From: a bacterium
Lineage (GTDB): Bacteria; Vulcanimicrobiota; Vulcanimicrobiia; Eremiobacterales; Eremiobacteraceae
Direction: 5' to 3'
DNA length: 39,388 nt
NCBI GenBank assembly: GCA_902812405.1
Contig: CADDZI010000021.1
Location: 1 to 39,388, forward strand
Shown here: positions 17,402-25,105 of the stretch, in pieces
Numbering within the stretch: the stretch's first letter is position 1
How the letters are laid out: each line of letters starts with the position of its first letter
The notes under the pieces: model-generated
Database searches by the model: none
Told to the model about the DNA's origin: nothing
Seen by the model: only the letters and a program-made list of their open reading frames with translations
Translations under genes and position numbers: made by a program

Positions 17402-19312
17402 ATGAGCGGCTCTCGGGTTCGACTTCTGTCAGCACTGGCCGCCGTGGTGTTGCTGCCAACGGCGGGCGACCGGAGCATGGCCTGGCCTTCACTGCCGGGT
17501 GTGCCGGGCGTACCGACGGTGAAACAAGCCGCCAAGGGCGTGCTCTCCAACGAACTTCTCAAAGAATTCGGTACCTGGTTCAACTACAATCGCCCGGTGT
17601 ACGTCAGCGGCAACGACGTCTTGCCGACCGTTGCGACCCTGCCCGGCGGGCCGTGGCACCCGGTGAGTCTGGCACGCGAGCTGGAGCTGGTGAAGCCGTC
17701 GCACACGCCGGTCGTCCACCTGCCTCCGGGCGACTACAACGTGGCCGTTGTGACGTACTGCATGGGGCACAACAATCAGGGTCCGTGGCGCAACAAGTTC
17801 CTGCTCGCTCCCGTCAAGGGTGCGTGGGCCGACATTCTCGATGCGCTCAACTACCGGGCGTACGGCTCGCCCTTTGCCGCCCCCGAGATCCAAGGAGTGT
17901 CGTGGGCCATGCAGGCCGGCATGAGTTACGACGAGATGAGCCCCGCACAGAAGCACATCGTCGACGTCTTGCTCCCCGACTACAAGTCGAGGCTGCACAA
18001 AGACTTCTACGATAGCGCACGGGACGAGTGGAATGCGCTGGCGTCGAAGGTGCCGGGCACACCGACATTCGAGGCCGCGCTCGGCCGACTCGGCGACGTG
18101 GGCACAGCGCTGCTCGCGATCGAGAATGCACGCGAGCAGATCATCAGCGACGGCAACAACTTCAACGCGATGGTCGCGCAGTTCGCGCACGTGGGGCAAC
18201 TGCGGCCGAGCGACGTTCTGTCCTCGACGCCGTGGAGCATCGTCGCGCCCGGCGTCTACGCCCGCCTGCGCACCCGGGGCACCTTGCTCACGCCGGGCGT
18301 CCTGCAGATCCGCATCACGGCACAGGCCGCGTACCGCAGTTTTGAGCTGGCGTCAACCCAGCTCCGCGGGCTGGGCGGCGGCGTGGCCTCGCTTTTGGGT
18401 GGCTTCAGTCTTCCCTGGAACTTGGCCGGGTTCTTGAACAACGGCACGCAGCCTCTCTCGTCCTCGCCCATCGGAGGGCCCCCCGACCCCGGCCAGGCAG
18501 GCGGCGGTAATGACAATCAACCCAACTTTTACGTCGTTGGTTCCAGCTGGCATTCCCGCAGCGGCTCCAACGGGAACAACGGCAACCCTCATGGTTCCAA
18601 TAACAACAACGGCAACAACAACGACGACAACGATAACAACGATAACGGTAACAACAATGGCGGCACGACGAACAACGGCGGCTCGGGCCACCCGGTCAAC
18701 GCGACAAACCCGGGCTCGACGTCCGTCGACCTGAGCCCGTGCGATCCGCCGGGCAACACCTTCGGTGTGGCGCACGGAGTCGTCGTCGCGAGCACCTCGA
18801 CCTCGCTCACGGTGGGGCGCGGCACGGGGGGCGGCACCGTCTGCTTGCTGCTGCGGCCCTACGTTCAGATGAGTGCGCTGGGACTTGCCGGCGGCACGGC
18901 GTCGGTCAGCTCCGGAAACGCGAGCTACAACCTGCCGAATGCGCCGATCGTTCCGGGCCACGTTGTCATTCTTGCGCGCTACGTCGTGGGTGGCTGTCTC
19001 ACGCCTCTCGTACCGAAGGGGCCGGTCCCGTCGTGTACGATCACCGCAGTGATCGATTTTGCAGGGGTCGGTCCCTTCTGCCCGGACCTCGTCCACACGA
19101 TCGCGTTGGGCAAGGCGCCGCTGGGTGATCCTGCCTCGAATTGGCTCAGCAGCGCGTCGCTGGAAAACCGGCTATGCATCACCACCATGCTCGGTCCGAC
19201 GCTGAGGATCCAGGCCTGGGTCGCCGCGACCAAGATGTTCACCCCGACGACGCCGCTGCGGGCGGTCGACCCACAAAACTTTGTCTACGATGATGCTTGG
19301 GGTCACATGTAA
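17402..19312 (+). CDS. Large exported two-part protein with Asn/Gly/Asp-rich linker
   Basis: A 636-residue exported protein. The start ATG at 17402 has GGAGGAAG at 17389-17396. A signal peptide (VRLLSALAAVVLLPTAGDRS) precedes a folded N-terminal part, about residues 40-360, with distinctive blocks: ELLKEFGTWFNYNRPVYVSG, VVTYCMGHNNQGPW, GVSWAMQAGMSYDEMSP. A low-complexity linker (about residues 396-440) made almost only of Asn, Gly, Asp and Thr separates it from a C-terminal part (about 445-636) with Cys pairs and beta-rich sequence (VAHGVVVASTSTSLTVGRGT). It follows the S53 protease on the same strand, with its own promoter-like hexamer. No family recognised. The layout suggests a surface or extracellular structural protein; an adhesin or matrix component is speculation. 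Confidence 0.8.
   Translation: MSGSRVRLLSALAAVVLLPTAGDRSMAWPSLPGVPGVPTVKQAAKGVLSNELLKEFGTWFNYNRPVYVSGNDVLPTVATLPGGPWHPVSLARELELVKPSHTPVVHLPPGDYNVAVVTYCMGHNNQGPWRNKFLLAPVKGAWADILDALNYRAYGSPFAAPEIQGVSWAMQAGMSYDEMSPAQKHIVDVLLPDYKSRLHKDFYDSARDEWNALASKVPGTPTFEAALGRLGDVGTALLAIENAREQIISDGNNFNAMVAQFAHVGQLRPSDVLSSTPWSIVAPGVYARLRTRGTLLTPGVLQIRITAQAAYRSFELASTQLRGLGGGVASLLGGFSLPWNLAGFLNNGTQPLSSSPIGGPPDPGQAGGGNDNQPNFYVVGSSWHSRSGSNGNNGNPHGSNNNNGNNNDDNDNNDNGNNNGGTTNNGGSGHPVNATNPGSTSVDLSPCDPPGNTFGVAHGVVVASTSTSLTVGRGTGGGTVCLLLRPYVQMSALGLAGGTASVSSGNASYNLPNAPIVPGHVVILARYVVGGCLTPLVPKGPVPSCTITAVIDFAGVGPFCPDLVHTIALGKAPLGDPASNWLSSASLENRLCITTMLGPTLRIQAWVAATKMFTPTTPLRAVDPQNFVYDDAWGHM
18589..18690 (+). repeat. AAC-rich low-complexity coding tract
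   Basis: Imperfect AAC/GAT/GGC triplet repeats encode the Asn/Asp/Gly linker of the large exported protein. Such tracts can expand or contract by slippage without breaking the frame. Confidence 0.8.
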
Positions 19313-19334
19313 GGAAACCTATAAGGAGAGGATC

Positions 19335-20396
19335 ATGCACAAGAATACATGTCGCTTCTGGGTCGTGCTCGGGGTCGCCGCGTGGTGCATCGCCGTGACG
19401 CGCTCGGCTGGTCTGGCGGAGGCAGCCAGCCGCCAAGGCTGTATGAACCAATGGCTCTTCAATGGCGTCTGGCGCGTGCGCGTGACTGCCATTGAACCGT
19501 CCATGAACGGCGGCCAGCAACAGGGCTGGCAAGTCACGGAAGTGTGGCGCAACGGCACGGCGCAGGAGCTGGCTCCGAGCGATTCGGTGCTGACCAATCA
19601 AAAATTGGAGCTGCAAAACGGAGCGATCACGGCGAGTGAGACCACCGGCGGAACGTTATCCCTGCAGTCCGTGACCTTCAACAACTTTCCGCCGGCCGGC
19701 GAGTTCACCTACAAACAGATCTTTTTGGCGCCCAATCTGCAAGCGGATTCGTCCAACAAACCGCAGGGCCTCCTGATTACGTTCAACGGCGCTCAGCTCG
19801 CTCAAATGAAGAGCAAGCCGCAATTCAGCACGTCGCAGTATAACTTTCACTTCAGATTCGGATGTGTCGCAACCGGCGCGGCCGCAGAGGCCGAGGGCGG
19901 GTCAAACCAGTTGGCCGCGCGACCCGGCTGCCTGAACGAATGGATGTCCAACGGCGTGTGGAAGATGCGGGTCACCGCTCTCGACACGTATCCCGTGGTC
20001 TTGAACAAGCCGCAAGATCAAATCGGCTGGCTTGTCACCCAAACGTGGGTCAATGCCTCGGGTCGCGGGATCGTTCCTCGCGGATTCTGCGATCAATGTC
20101 CGAAGTTTGCCGGCACGGGGGTCACAGATGAATATCTCGCGACGCAAGGCGGGAAGAGCGGTTCATCCGCCAACGCCGTGGGCGGCTTTAAGATCTCCGC
20201 CAAACCCGGGTACGACTGGCTTCCGGGAGAATCATGGACCTTCCAACAGTACTTCACCTGGGGCAATTTCGATCCAACCGACAAGCCGGTGCGTCTGCTC
20301 GTCACGTTTGACGACAAGACGCAGAACGCGACGCCCGGGGTCCCCCACTACCGCAAGCCGGCCGACTTCCGGATCGACCTCACCTGCAGCAAGTAA
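19335..20396 (+). CDS. Exported protein with two tandem copies of one domain
   Basis: A 353-residue exported protein. The start ATG at 19335 follows AAGGAGAGG; the frame extends to 19281 inside the previous gene's end, but without a site. After a signal peptide (VVLGVAAWCIAVTRSAGLAEA) the protein is an internal duplication. Copy 1 begins RQGCMNQWLFNGVWRVRVTA near residue 33; copy 2 begins RPGCLNEWMSNGVWKMRVTA near residue 196. Both have a later GEFTYKQIF or GESWTFQQYF strand, a KPxxLLxTF strand, and end at a Cys (FRFGC; DLTC). The first and last Cys of each unit probably form a disulfide. Copy 2 also has CDQC. It lies 22 bp after the preceding large exported protein, so the two are likely co-transcribed. 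No family recognised. Confidence 0.82.
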   Translation: MHKNTCRFWVVLGVAAWCIAVTRSAGLAEAASRQGCMNQWLFNGVWRVRVTAIEPSMNGGQQQGWQVTEVWRNGTAQELAPSDSVLTNQKLELQNGAITASETTGGTLSLQSVTFNNFPPAGEFTYKQIFLAPNLQADSSNKPQGLLITFNGAQLAQMKSKPQFSTSQYNFHFRFGCVATGAAAEAEGGSNQLAARPGCLNEWMSNGVWKMRVTALDTYPVVLNKPQDQIGWLVTQTWVNASGRGIVPRGFCDQCPKFAGTGVTDEYLATQGGKSGSSANAVGGFKISAKPGYDWLPGESWTFQQYFTWGNFDPTDKPVRLLVTFDDKTQNATPGVPHYRKPADFRIDLTCSK

Positions 20397-20438
20397 CACC
20401 GTGCGGGGCGGCGCGCGCCACACCGACAAGGAGAGAGC

Positions 20439-21206
20439 ATGGATCATCGTATCGTTGGCACCACACAGCCCGTTTTGGAAATGACCTTGCAGCCGGGCGA
20501 GATGATCATCGCCGAGCCGGGCGAACTGTCCTGGATTACGGGCAGCATTCAAATGAAGACCACGCCCATGACCGCGGGCGCCAAGAGCGTGCTCGGCCTG
20601 CTCAAACGTGCGGTCTCCGGCGGCGGCCTGTTCATGACGGAATACACGGCCCAAGGGTCGCCCGGCATGGTGGCATTCGCCACGAAGCTGCCAGGCCAGA
20701 TCCTTCCGGTCGACGTCCAGCCCGGCAAGGGCTACCTCATTCACCGCCACGGTTTTCTGTGCGCGACGCAAGGCATCGAACTCAGCATGGGATTCCAGCG
20801 TTCACTCGGCGCGGGCGTCTTCGGCGGCGACGGGTTCATCCTGCAGCGCATCAGCGGCACGGCGCAAGCCTGGATCGAGCTTGACGGTGAAGTTGTCACC
20901 TACGACCTGCCGGCTGGCGGCTCGCTCCTCGTCCACCCTGGTCACGTCGGGATGTTCGAGGAGAGCGTGAACTTCGACATCACCATGGTGCCGGGGATCG
21001 CCAATGCGCTCTTCGGCAACCAGGGTTTGTTCCTGGGCCGCCTGACGGGCCCGGGGAAAGTCTGGCTGCAATCTCTGACGCTGCCGGGGCTTGCGCATGC
21101 GTTGAGCCCGTACGTCGGCAAACACGAAGCGCCGGCCGCTGCGGTCAGCGGCGGCGTCGGCGGTGCCGTTGCCAGCCAAGTGCTCAAAGACATCTTCGGA
21201 GGTTAA
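20439..21206 (+). CDS. AIM24 family protein
   Basis: A 255-residue cytoplasmic protein of the AIM24 (DUF124, TrpRNA-like beta fold) family. The start ATG at 20439 follows AAGGAGAGA. Family hallmarks are LEMTLQPGEMIIAEPGELSW near the N-terminus, SGGGLFMTEYTA (about 60-71), LPGQILPVDVQ, the GYLIHRHGFLCAT strand, LEGR-like AWIELDGEV, and the closing GPGKVWLQSL motif. Known: AIM24 was named for a yeast mitochondrial protein, and bacterial members are widespread with no settled biochemical role. The Gly-rich tail (AVSGGVGGAVASQ) is typical. It is 42 bp after the duplicated-domain exported protein and 6 bp before a broken small exported gene, so it belongs to the same transcription unit by spacing. 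Confidence 0.93.
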   Translation: MDHRIVGTTQPVLEMTLQPGEMIIAEPGELSWITGSIQMKTTPMTAGAKSVLGLLKRAVSGGGLFMTEYTAQGSPGMVAFATKLPGQILPVDVQPGKGYLIHRHGFLCATQGIELSMGFQRSLGAGVFGGDGFILQRISGTAQAWIELDGEVVTYDLPAGGSLLVHPGHVGMFEESVNFDITMVPGIANALFGNQGLFLGRLTGPGKVWLQSLTLPGLAHALSPYVGKHEAPAAAVSGGVGGAVASQVLKDIFGG

Positions 21207-21212
21207 GGTCGC

Positions 21213-21573
21213 ATGCTCGCGCCTGTCACTTCCTTTGTGCGAAGTCAGTTGCGTGTCGGACAGGTCTTCGCACACGCCGTGCGCTCCGGCGTGGCCCTCG
21301 CGGCACTTGCCGCTGCTCCCCTGGCGCTCGCCTTGCCGGCCAACGCAGGCGTCATCACGGGGGTGACGGCAAGCGTGCCGAGCCCGGCGGTCCGTGGGTC
21401 GGCTACTATTACGCCGTGTGGGCCGTGTGGAACCACGCGATGCCGTCGACCGAATGCGCTACGGGTTGGGCCAGTTGACAGATTATGGTGTGCGGTACAA
21501 GGCGGATTCGTGGTCGTGTCCGAGCAGGGACCACAACCGCTCAACGAACCCGCGCGACAATCACGTTTCCTGA
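21213..21573 (+). pseudogene. Frameshifted small exported protein
   Basis: The start is well supported: ATG at 21213 with GGAGG at 21198-21202 overlapping the AIM24 stop, and a signal peptide (SGVALAALAAAPLALALPANA). After GVITGVTASVP the starting frame becomes Cys/Arg/Pro-rich. Two other frames carry on as a natural-looking protein: WVGYYYAVWAVWNHAMPSTE then CATGWAS (about 21392-21473), and LTDYGVRYKADSWSCPSRDH (from 21475) running to a TGA at 21571. Each join requires one restored base (near 21380 and at 21474-21475). The reconstructed product would be a mature protein of roughly 90-100 residues with two Cys. The family is not recognised. The starting frame alone gives 124 residues to 21587, an unlikely protein. 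Confidence 0.55.
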
Positions 21574-21707
21574 GCCCCGAGGGCTGATAACGGTCGTCTC
21601 CTGCGGACCAATGCGGCGGCTCTCCGGTTGAGCTCCTCGCGTCTTGAGGGCTGCCGGAGTGATGCGGGGAGAAAGGACGCCGCAGTGCAGCGCTAAATTC
21701 TCTCAGC

Positions 21708-23582
21708 ATGCAATTGTATTGCGGATCGTCGCGTCAATTTGTTGACGACACGACGCTCAACCGTGTCGCGCGCCTTATGCAGGATTCGTGGTCAGCATAC
21801 TTCGGCTATCCCCCTCCCATTTCGGAAATGCGCGCCTGGGAAAATTCGCTTCGGGCCCTCGCCTTGCAAATTAGCTATTCTAAACTGCTGGATCACGGTG
21901 TCGTGCTCGAAATGCGCTTGCCTCTGACATCTGCCCGGCTGGATTGTCTTCTCACAGGCCATGACCAGGGTGGTAGAGAGCAAGCTGTGGTTATTGAGCT
22001 CAAGCAGTGGGAGCGGGTTCAGGACTCGGATATCGACGAGTGTGTTGCCACTTTCATCGGCGGCTCGGTGCGCGCAGTCAGTCACCCCTCAGTTCAGGTG
22101 TACCATTATCAGCAGTATCTCGTCGATACGCTGACCGCTTTTCAGGACGACGGCGTGCCCGTGGCCCTCTCGTCGTGCAGCTATCTCCACAATATGCGCT
22201 TTGACCCTCTATCGCCGATTTTTGCGCCGCGATTCGACAAGGTGCTTAAGGTCGCGCCGGCCTTCACGGGGGACCAGGGAGATAAGCTGTCGACATTTCT
22301 CCGCAGTCGGCTCGCCGCAGGCGCCGGCACGCCGGTACTTGATAAAGTTATACACAGCAAATACCATCCGTCGAAGAAGCTACTCAACCATGTCGCGGAC
22401 ATGGTTCGTGGGAGCGCGGTCTTCGTGCTTCTGGACGATCAAATTGTTGCATACAACACCATCATAACCTACGTTCGCAAAGGCCTGCGGTCGAAGAAAA
22501 AGACGTGCATCCTCATTAATGGAGGCCCGGGTACCGGCAAGTCTCTGATCGCTATCAACGTCATGGCAGAACTCTCGCGCCAGGGGATCAACGCGCAGTA
22601 CGCTACCGGATCCCGAGCCTTCACAACTAACTTGCGACGCCGTGTCGGCAGCCGGGCTGCGGCTCAGTTCAAGTATTTTAACAGCTACGGTCAAGCCGAT
22701 CCGGACAGTATCGATGTTCTCTTGATGGACGAGGCTCATCGTATTCGAGAATCGAGCAATAGCCGGTTTACCGCCCGCGTGCAGCGATCGTCACGGACCC
22801 AGATCCAGGAACTCGTGCAAGCGGCAAAGGTTAGCGTCTTCTTCATCGACGACGCCCAGGTCGTGCGGCCCGGCGAGGTCGGATCAAGCGAGCTCGTGCA
22901 GGAAACGGCGGCTGCGACGGGTGCAAAGCTCGTACAAGAGCGTCTCACGGTGCAATTTCGGTGCGCCGGATCCGACGGCTTTGTCCGTTGGGTTGAAGCG
23001 TTGTTACAAATCGGTGATCACCCTCAGAAGCTCGAACCTTATACGGAGAGCGCCGACTTTGACTTTCGCATTGTCGACACGCCGTACGTGCTTGAATCAC
23101 TCATCAGAGAACGCGTGAAGGAAGGCAATACGGGGAGAATCGTTGCCGGTTTCTGCTGGCATTGGTCAGACCCAAATCCCGACGGTACTCTCCAAGACGA
23201 CGTGGTCATCGGGGAGTGGCGAAGGCCATGGAACGCAAAACCGGAAGCCGCCAAGTTAGTCAAGGGTATTCCCCGCGCTGAACTATGGGCGACCGATCCC
23301 GGTGGGATCGACCAGATTGGCTGCGTGTACACCGCACAGGGATTTGAATTTGATTATGTTGGTGTGATTGTCGGTAAAGACGTGATTTGGGACCCTATTG
23401 CCGGCCGGTGGCGCGGTCAACCGGAATATTCGTGTGATAGCCGGGTCAAAAGATCCGGCGAACGCTTCGTATCCTACATCAAAAATGTTTACCGGGTTCT
23501 GCTAACGCGAGGTATGAAAGGCTGCTATGTCCTGTTCCTCGATGAGGGAACGCGCAAATACGTGGAGGACCATATCGCGTAA
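21708..23582 (+). CDS. Nuclease-like plus DUF2075 (Schlafen-group) helicase
   Basis: A 624-residue predicted ATP-dependent nucleic-acid enzyme. Residues about 60-140 look like a PD-(D/E)XK nuclease fold: D79 (RLDCLLTG), E97 and K99 (VVIELKQWE), then a Gln-rich helix (QVYHYQQYL). Residues about 260-624 are a superfamily 1-like helicase of the DUF2075 type: Walker A NGGPGTGKSL (271-280), Walker B DVLLMDEAHR (D341-E342-A343-H344), FFIDDAQVVRPGE, an arginine-bearing TVQFRC motif, YTAQGFEFDYVGVIVG, and YRVLLTRGMKGCYV near the end. Known: this architecture recurs in prokaryotic defence loci. The start ATG at 21708 has no ribosome site. Codon and base composition differ from the flanks (lower GC). 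It is first of four genes on one strand, 73 bp before the SNF2 gene. The nuclease role is inferred from motifs only. Confidence 0.88.
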   Translation: MQLYCGSSRQFVDDTTLNRVARLMQDSWSAYFGYPPPISEMRAWENSLRALALQISYSKLLDHGVVLEMRLPLTSARLDCLLTGHDQGGREQAVVIELKQWERVQDSDIDECVATFIGGSVRAVSHPSVQVYHYQQYLVDTLTAFQDDGVPVALSSCSYLHNMRFDPLSPIFAPRFDKVLKVAPAFTGDQGDKLSTFLRSRLAAGAGTPVLDKVIHSKYHPSKKLLNHVADMVRGSAVFVLLDDQIVAYNTIITYVRKGLRSKKKTCILINGGPGTGKSLIAINVMAELSRQGINAQYATGSRAFTTNLRRRVGSRAAAQFKYFNSYGQADPDSIDVLLMDEAHRIRESSNSRFTARVQRSSRTQIQELVQAAKVSVFFIDDAQVVRPGEVGSSELVQETAAATGAKLVQERLTVQFRCAGSDGFVRWVEALLQIGDHPQKLEPYTESADFDFRIVDTPYVLESLIRERVKEGNTGRIVAGFCWHWSDPNPDGTLQDDVVIGEWRRPWNAKPEAAKLVKGIPRAELWATDPGGIDQIGCVYTAQGFEFDYVGVIVGKDVIWDPIAGRWRGQPEYSCDSRVKRSGERFVSYIKNVYRVLLTRGMKGCYVLFLDEGTRKYVEDHIA

Positions 23583-23655
23583 TGATGCTCTGACGGAGTA
23601 GTCGGATTCCTCGGGTGGCGCTTCCCATTTTTATGCCGTCATCCGCCAGCCAATT

Positions 23656-25098
23656 GTGTGTTCTGCTCAAGGCTTTGGCTCATATGAAATGGTGACGACG
23701 CCACTTTCTGCCGATCCGATTCAAGGCCGCGCCAAAGTTCCAGCTGGGTTAAAGAGTCTTAGCAAAATGCCGAAGACAGTGATGGACTCACGAAAAATGC
23801 CACCAGCACTGCGGAAGTTCCAAGAGCAAGGTGTCAAGTTCCTACTCGAGCACACAGGTGCTTTGTTGGCGGACGAGATGGGGCTGGGGAAAACCGTCCA
23901 GGCAATTGCAGCATTGCTAAGATTGTACCAGGCGAAGAGGCTGAGACGAGCTGTCATCGCTGCCCCCGCATTCCTCCTCCCCAACTGGCAGGAAGAACTC
24001 GCGCGATGGGCTCCCAAGGTGTGGTGCGAGACAGTTACGGGTACCAAGGTCCAACGTCTGGAAACGTGGCATGGCGATGCCACTATCTTTCTGGTCAGCT
24101 ATGAAACGTTGCGTCAGGACATCGATGCAATCGTCAATCGCCACTTTGACGTGCTCATCCTGGATGAGGCGCAGCGTGTTAAGAACATTCGCGCCCAGAC
24201 GCACAAAGCTCTTGAAAGAATCCGTGCCCACCGCAAGTGGGGTCTGACCGGTACGCCTGTGGAAAACGGATTCGACGAGTACGTCGCGATCTTCCAGATC
24301 CTCGCTCCCGAGATCGTCGATCCGGACCTTCGCCTGGAGCCATGGGAACTGAGGGCTAGAATGCTGGATCGTACCCTGCGTCGCAAACGGGCGGACCAGC
24401 TCGACTTACCACCCCTTGAGCGCAGGATTGTACACCTCGAGTTGCTGCCTCGGCAGCGCCAAAGATACGAGGCATTATTTCGCCAGGCAATTCATGAGTG
24501 TCGGCTGCAGCCAAGCTTAACCCATCAATTGGCGTGGCTGACAAAGCTCATGCAGGTATGCAACTGGGACCCGTATTCTGGCGAGTCGTCGAAAGCTGAA
24601 TATCTACAGAACAAACTTAAGGAACTCGAGGGATCGGACGCCGGGGTTCTCATTTTTTCGTGTCAACCGCACAAGAGCTTCGGCTTCCTGAAAGAGCGTT
24701 TGCGCTGGGCGCAGCCGATCGTTATCACCGGTGCCGACGACGTGGCTACCCGTCAGCGTCTCGTACAACGCTTTCAGAATAGTTCAAGATTTGTCGTAGC
24801 ACTTGTGTCGACGAAGGCCTCGGGGCTGGGGATCAATTTCACACGGGCCAACTACGTCATCCACTACGATCACTGGTGGACAGCGTCCGCGAGGGATCAA
24901 GCTGAAGGTCGGGCGCATCGCCTAGGTCAGCTAAGGCCTGTGCTCGCGTGGGGTCTGTGCACGACGGCCACTGTCGAGGAAAAAGTTTTGAAGATTGTGG
25001 ACGAAAAGGCGGATAGTGTTGAGCGCATTCTGACCGGCGACGGCATAGAACTGCCCTTGACAAAGCAGAAACAGCTCGTCAAAGTTCTGGAGGTGTAA
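23656..25098 (+). CDS. SNF2-family ATPase/helicase
   Basis: A compact 480-residue SNF2 (SF2) DNA translocase. The motifs are complete: DEMGLGKT (73-80), AAPAFLLPNW, LILDEAQRVKN (DEAQ 170-173), LTGTPVEN (198-204), then in the second RecA lobe LIFSC, STKASGLGINF, YDHWWTASARDQAEGRAHRL and the following GQ. It lacks the N-terminal SWIM, HIRAN or chromatin-reader domains of larger members, so it is little more than the motor. The start is uncertain: GTG at 23656 gives the longest form, ATG at 23689 is another option, and the motor itself begins near residue 47; none has a good ribosome site. Known: SNF2 proteins move along duplex DNA and occur in DISARM, dpd and other defence loci. It lies 7 bp before the DGQHR gene, so the two are co-transcribed. 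Confidence 0.93.
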   Translation: MCSAQGFGSYEMVTTPLSADPIQGRAKVPAGLKSLSKMPKTVMDSRKMPPALRKFQEQGVKFLLEHTGALLADEMGLGKTVQAIAALLRLYQAKRLRRAVIAAPAFLLPNWQEELARWAPKVWCETVTGTKVQRLETWHGDATIFLVSYETLRQDIDAIVNRHFDVLILDEAQRVKNIRAQTHKALERIRAHRKWGLTGTPVENGFDEYVAIFQILAPEIVDPDLRLEPWELRARMLDRTLRRKRADQLDLPPLERRIVHLELLPRQRQRYEALFRQAIHECRLQPSLTHQLAWLTKLMQVCNWDPYSGESSKAEYLQNKLKELEGSDAGVLIFSCQPHKSFGFLKERLRWAQPIVITGADDVATRQRLVQRFQNSSRFVVALVSTKASGLGINFTRANYVIHYDHWWTASARDQAEGRAHRLGQLRPVLAWGLCTTATVEEKVLKIVDEKADSVERILTGDGIELPLTKQKQLVKVLEV

Positions 25099-25105
25099 CT
25101 GGCCA

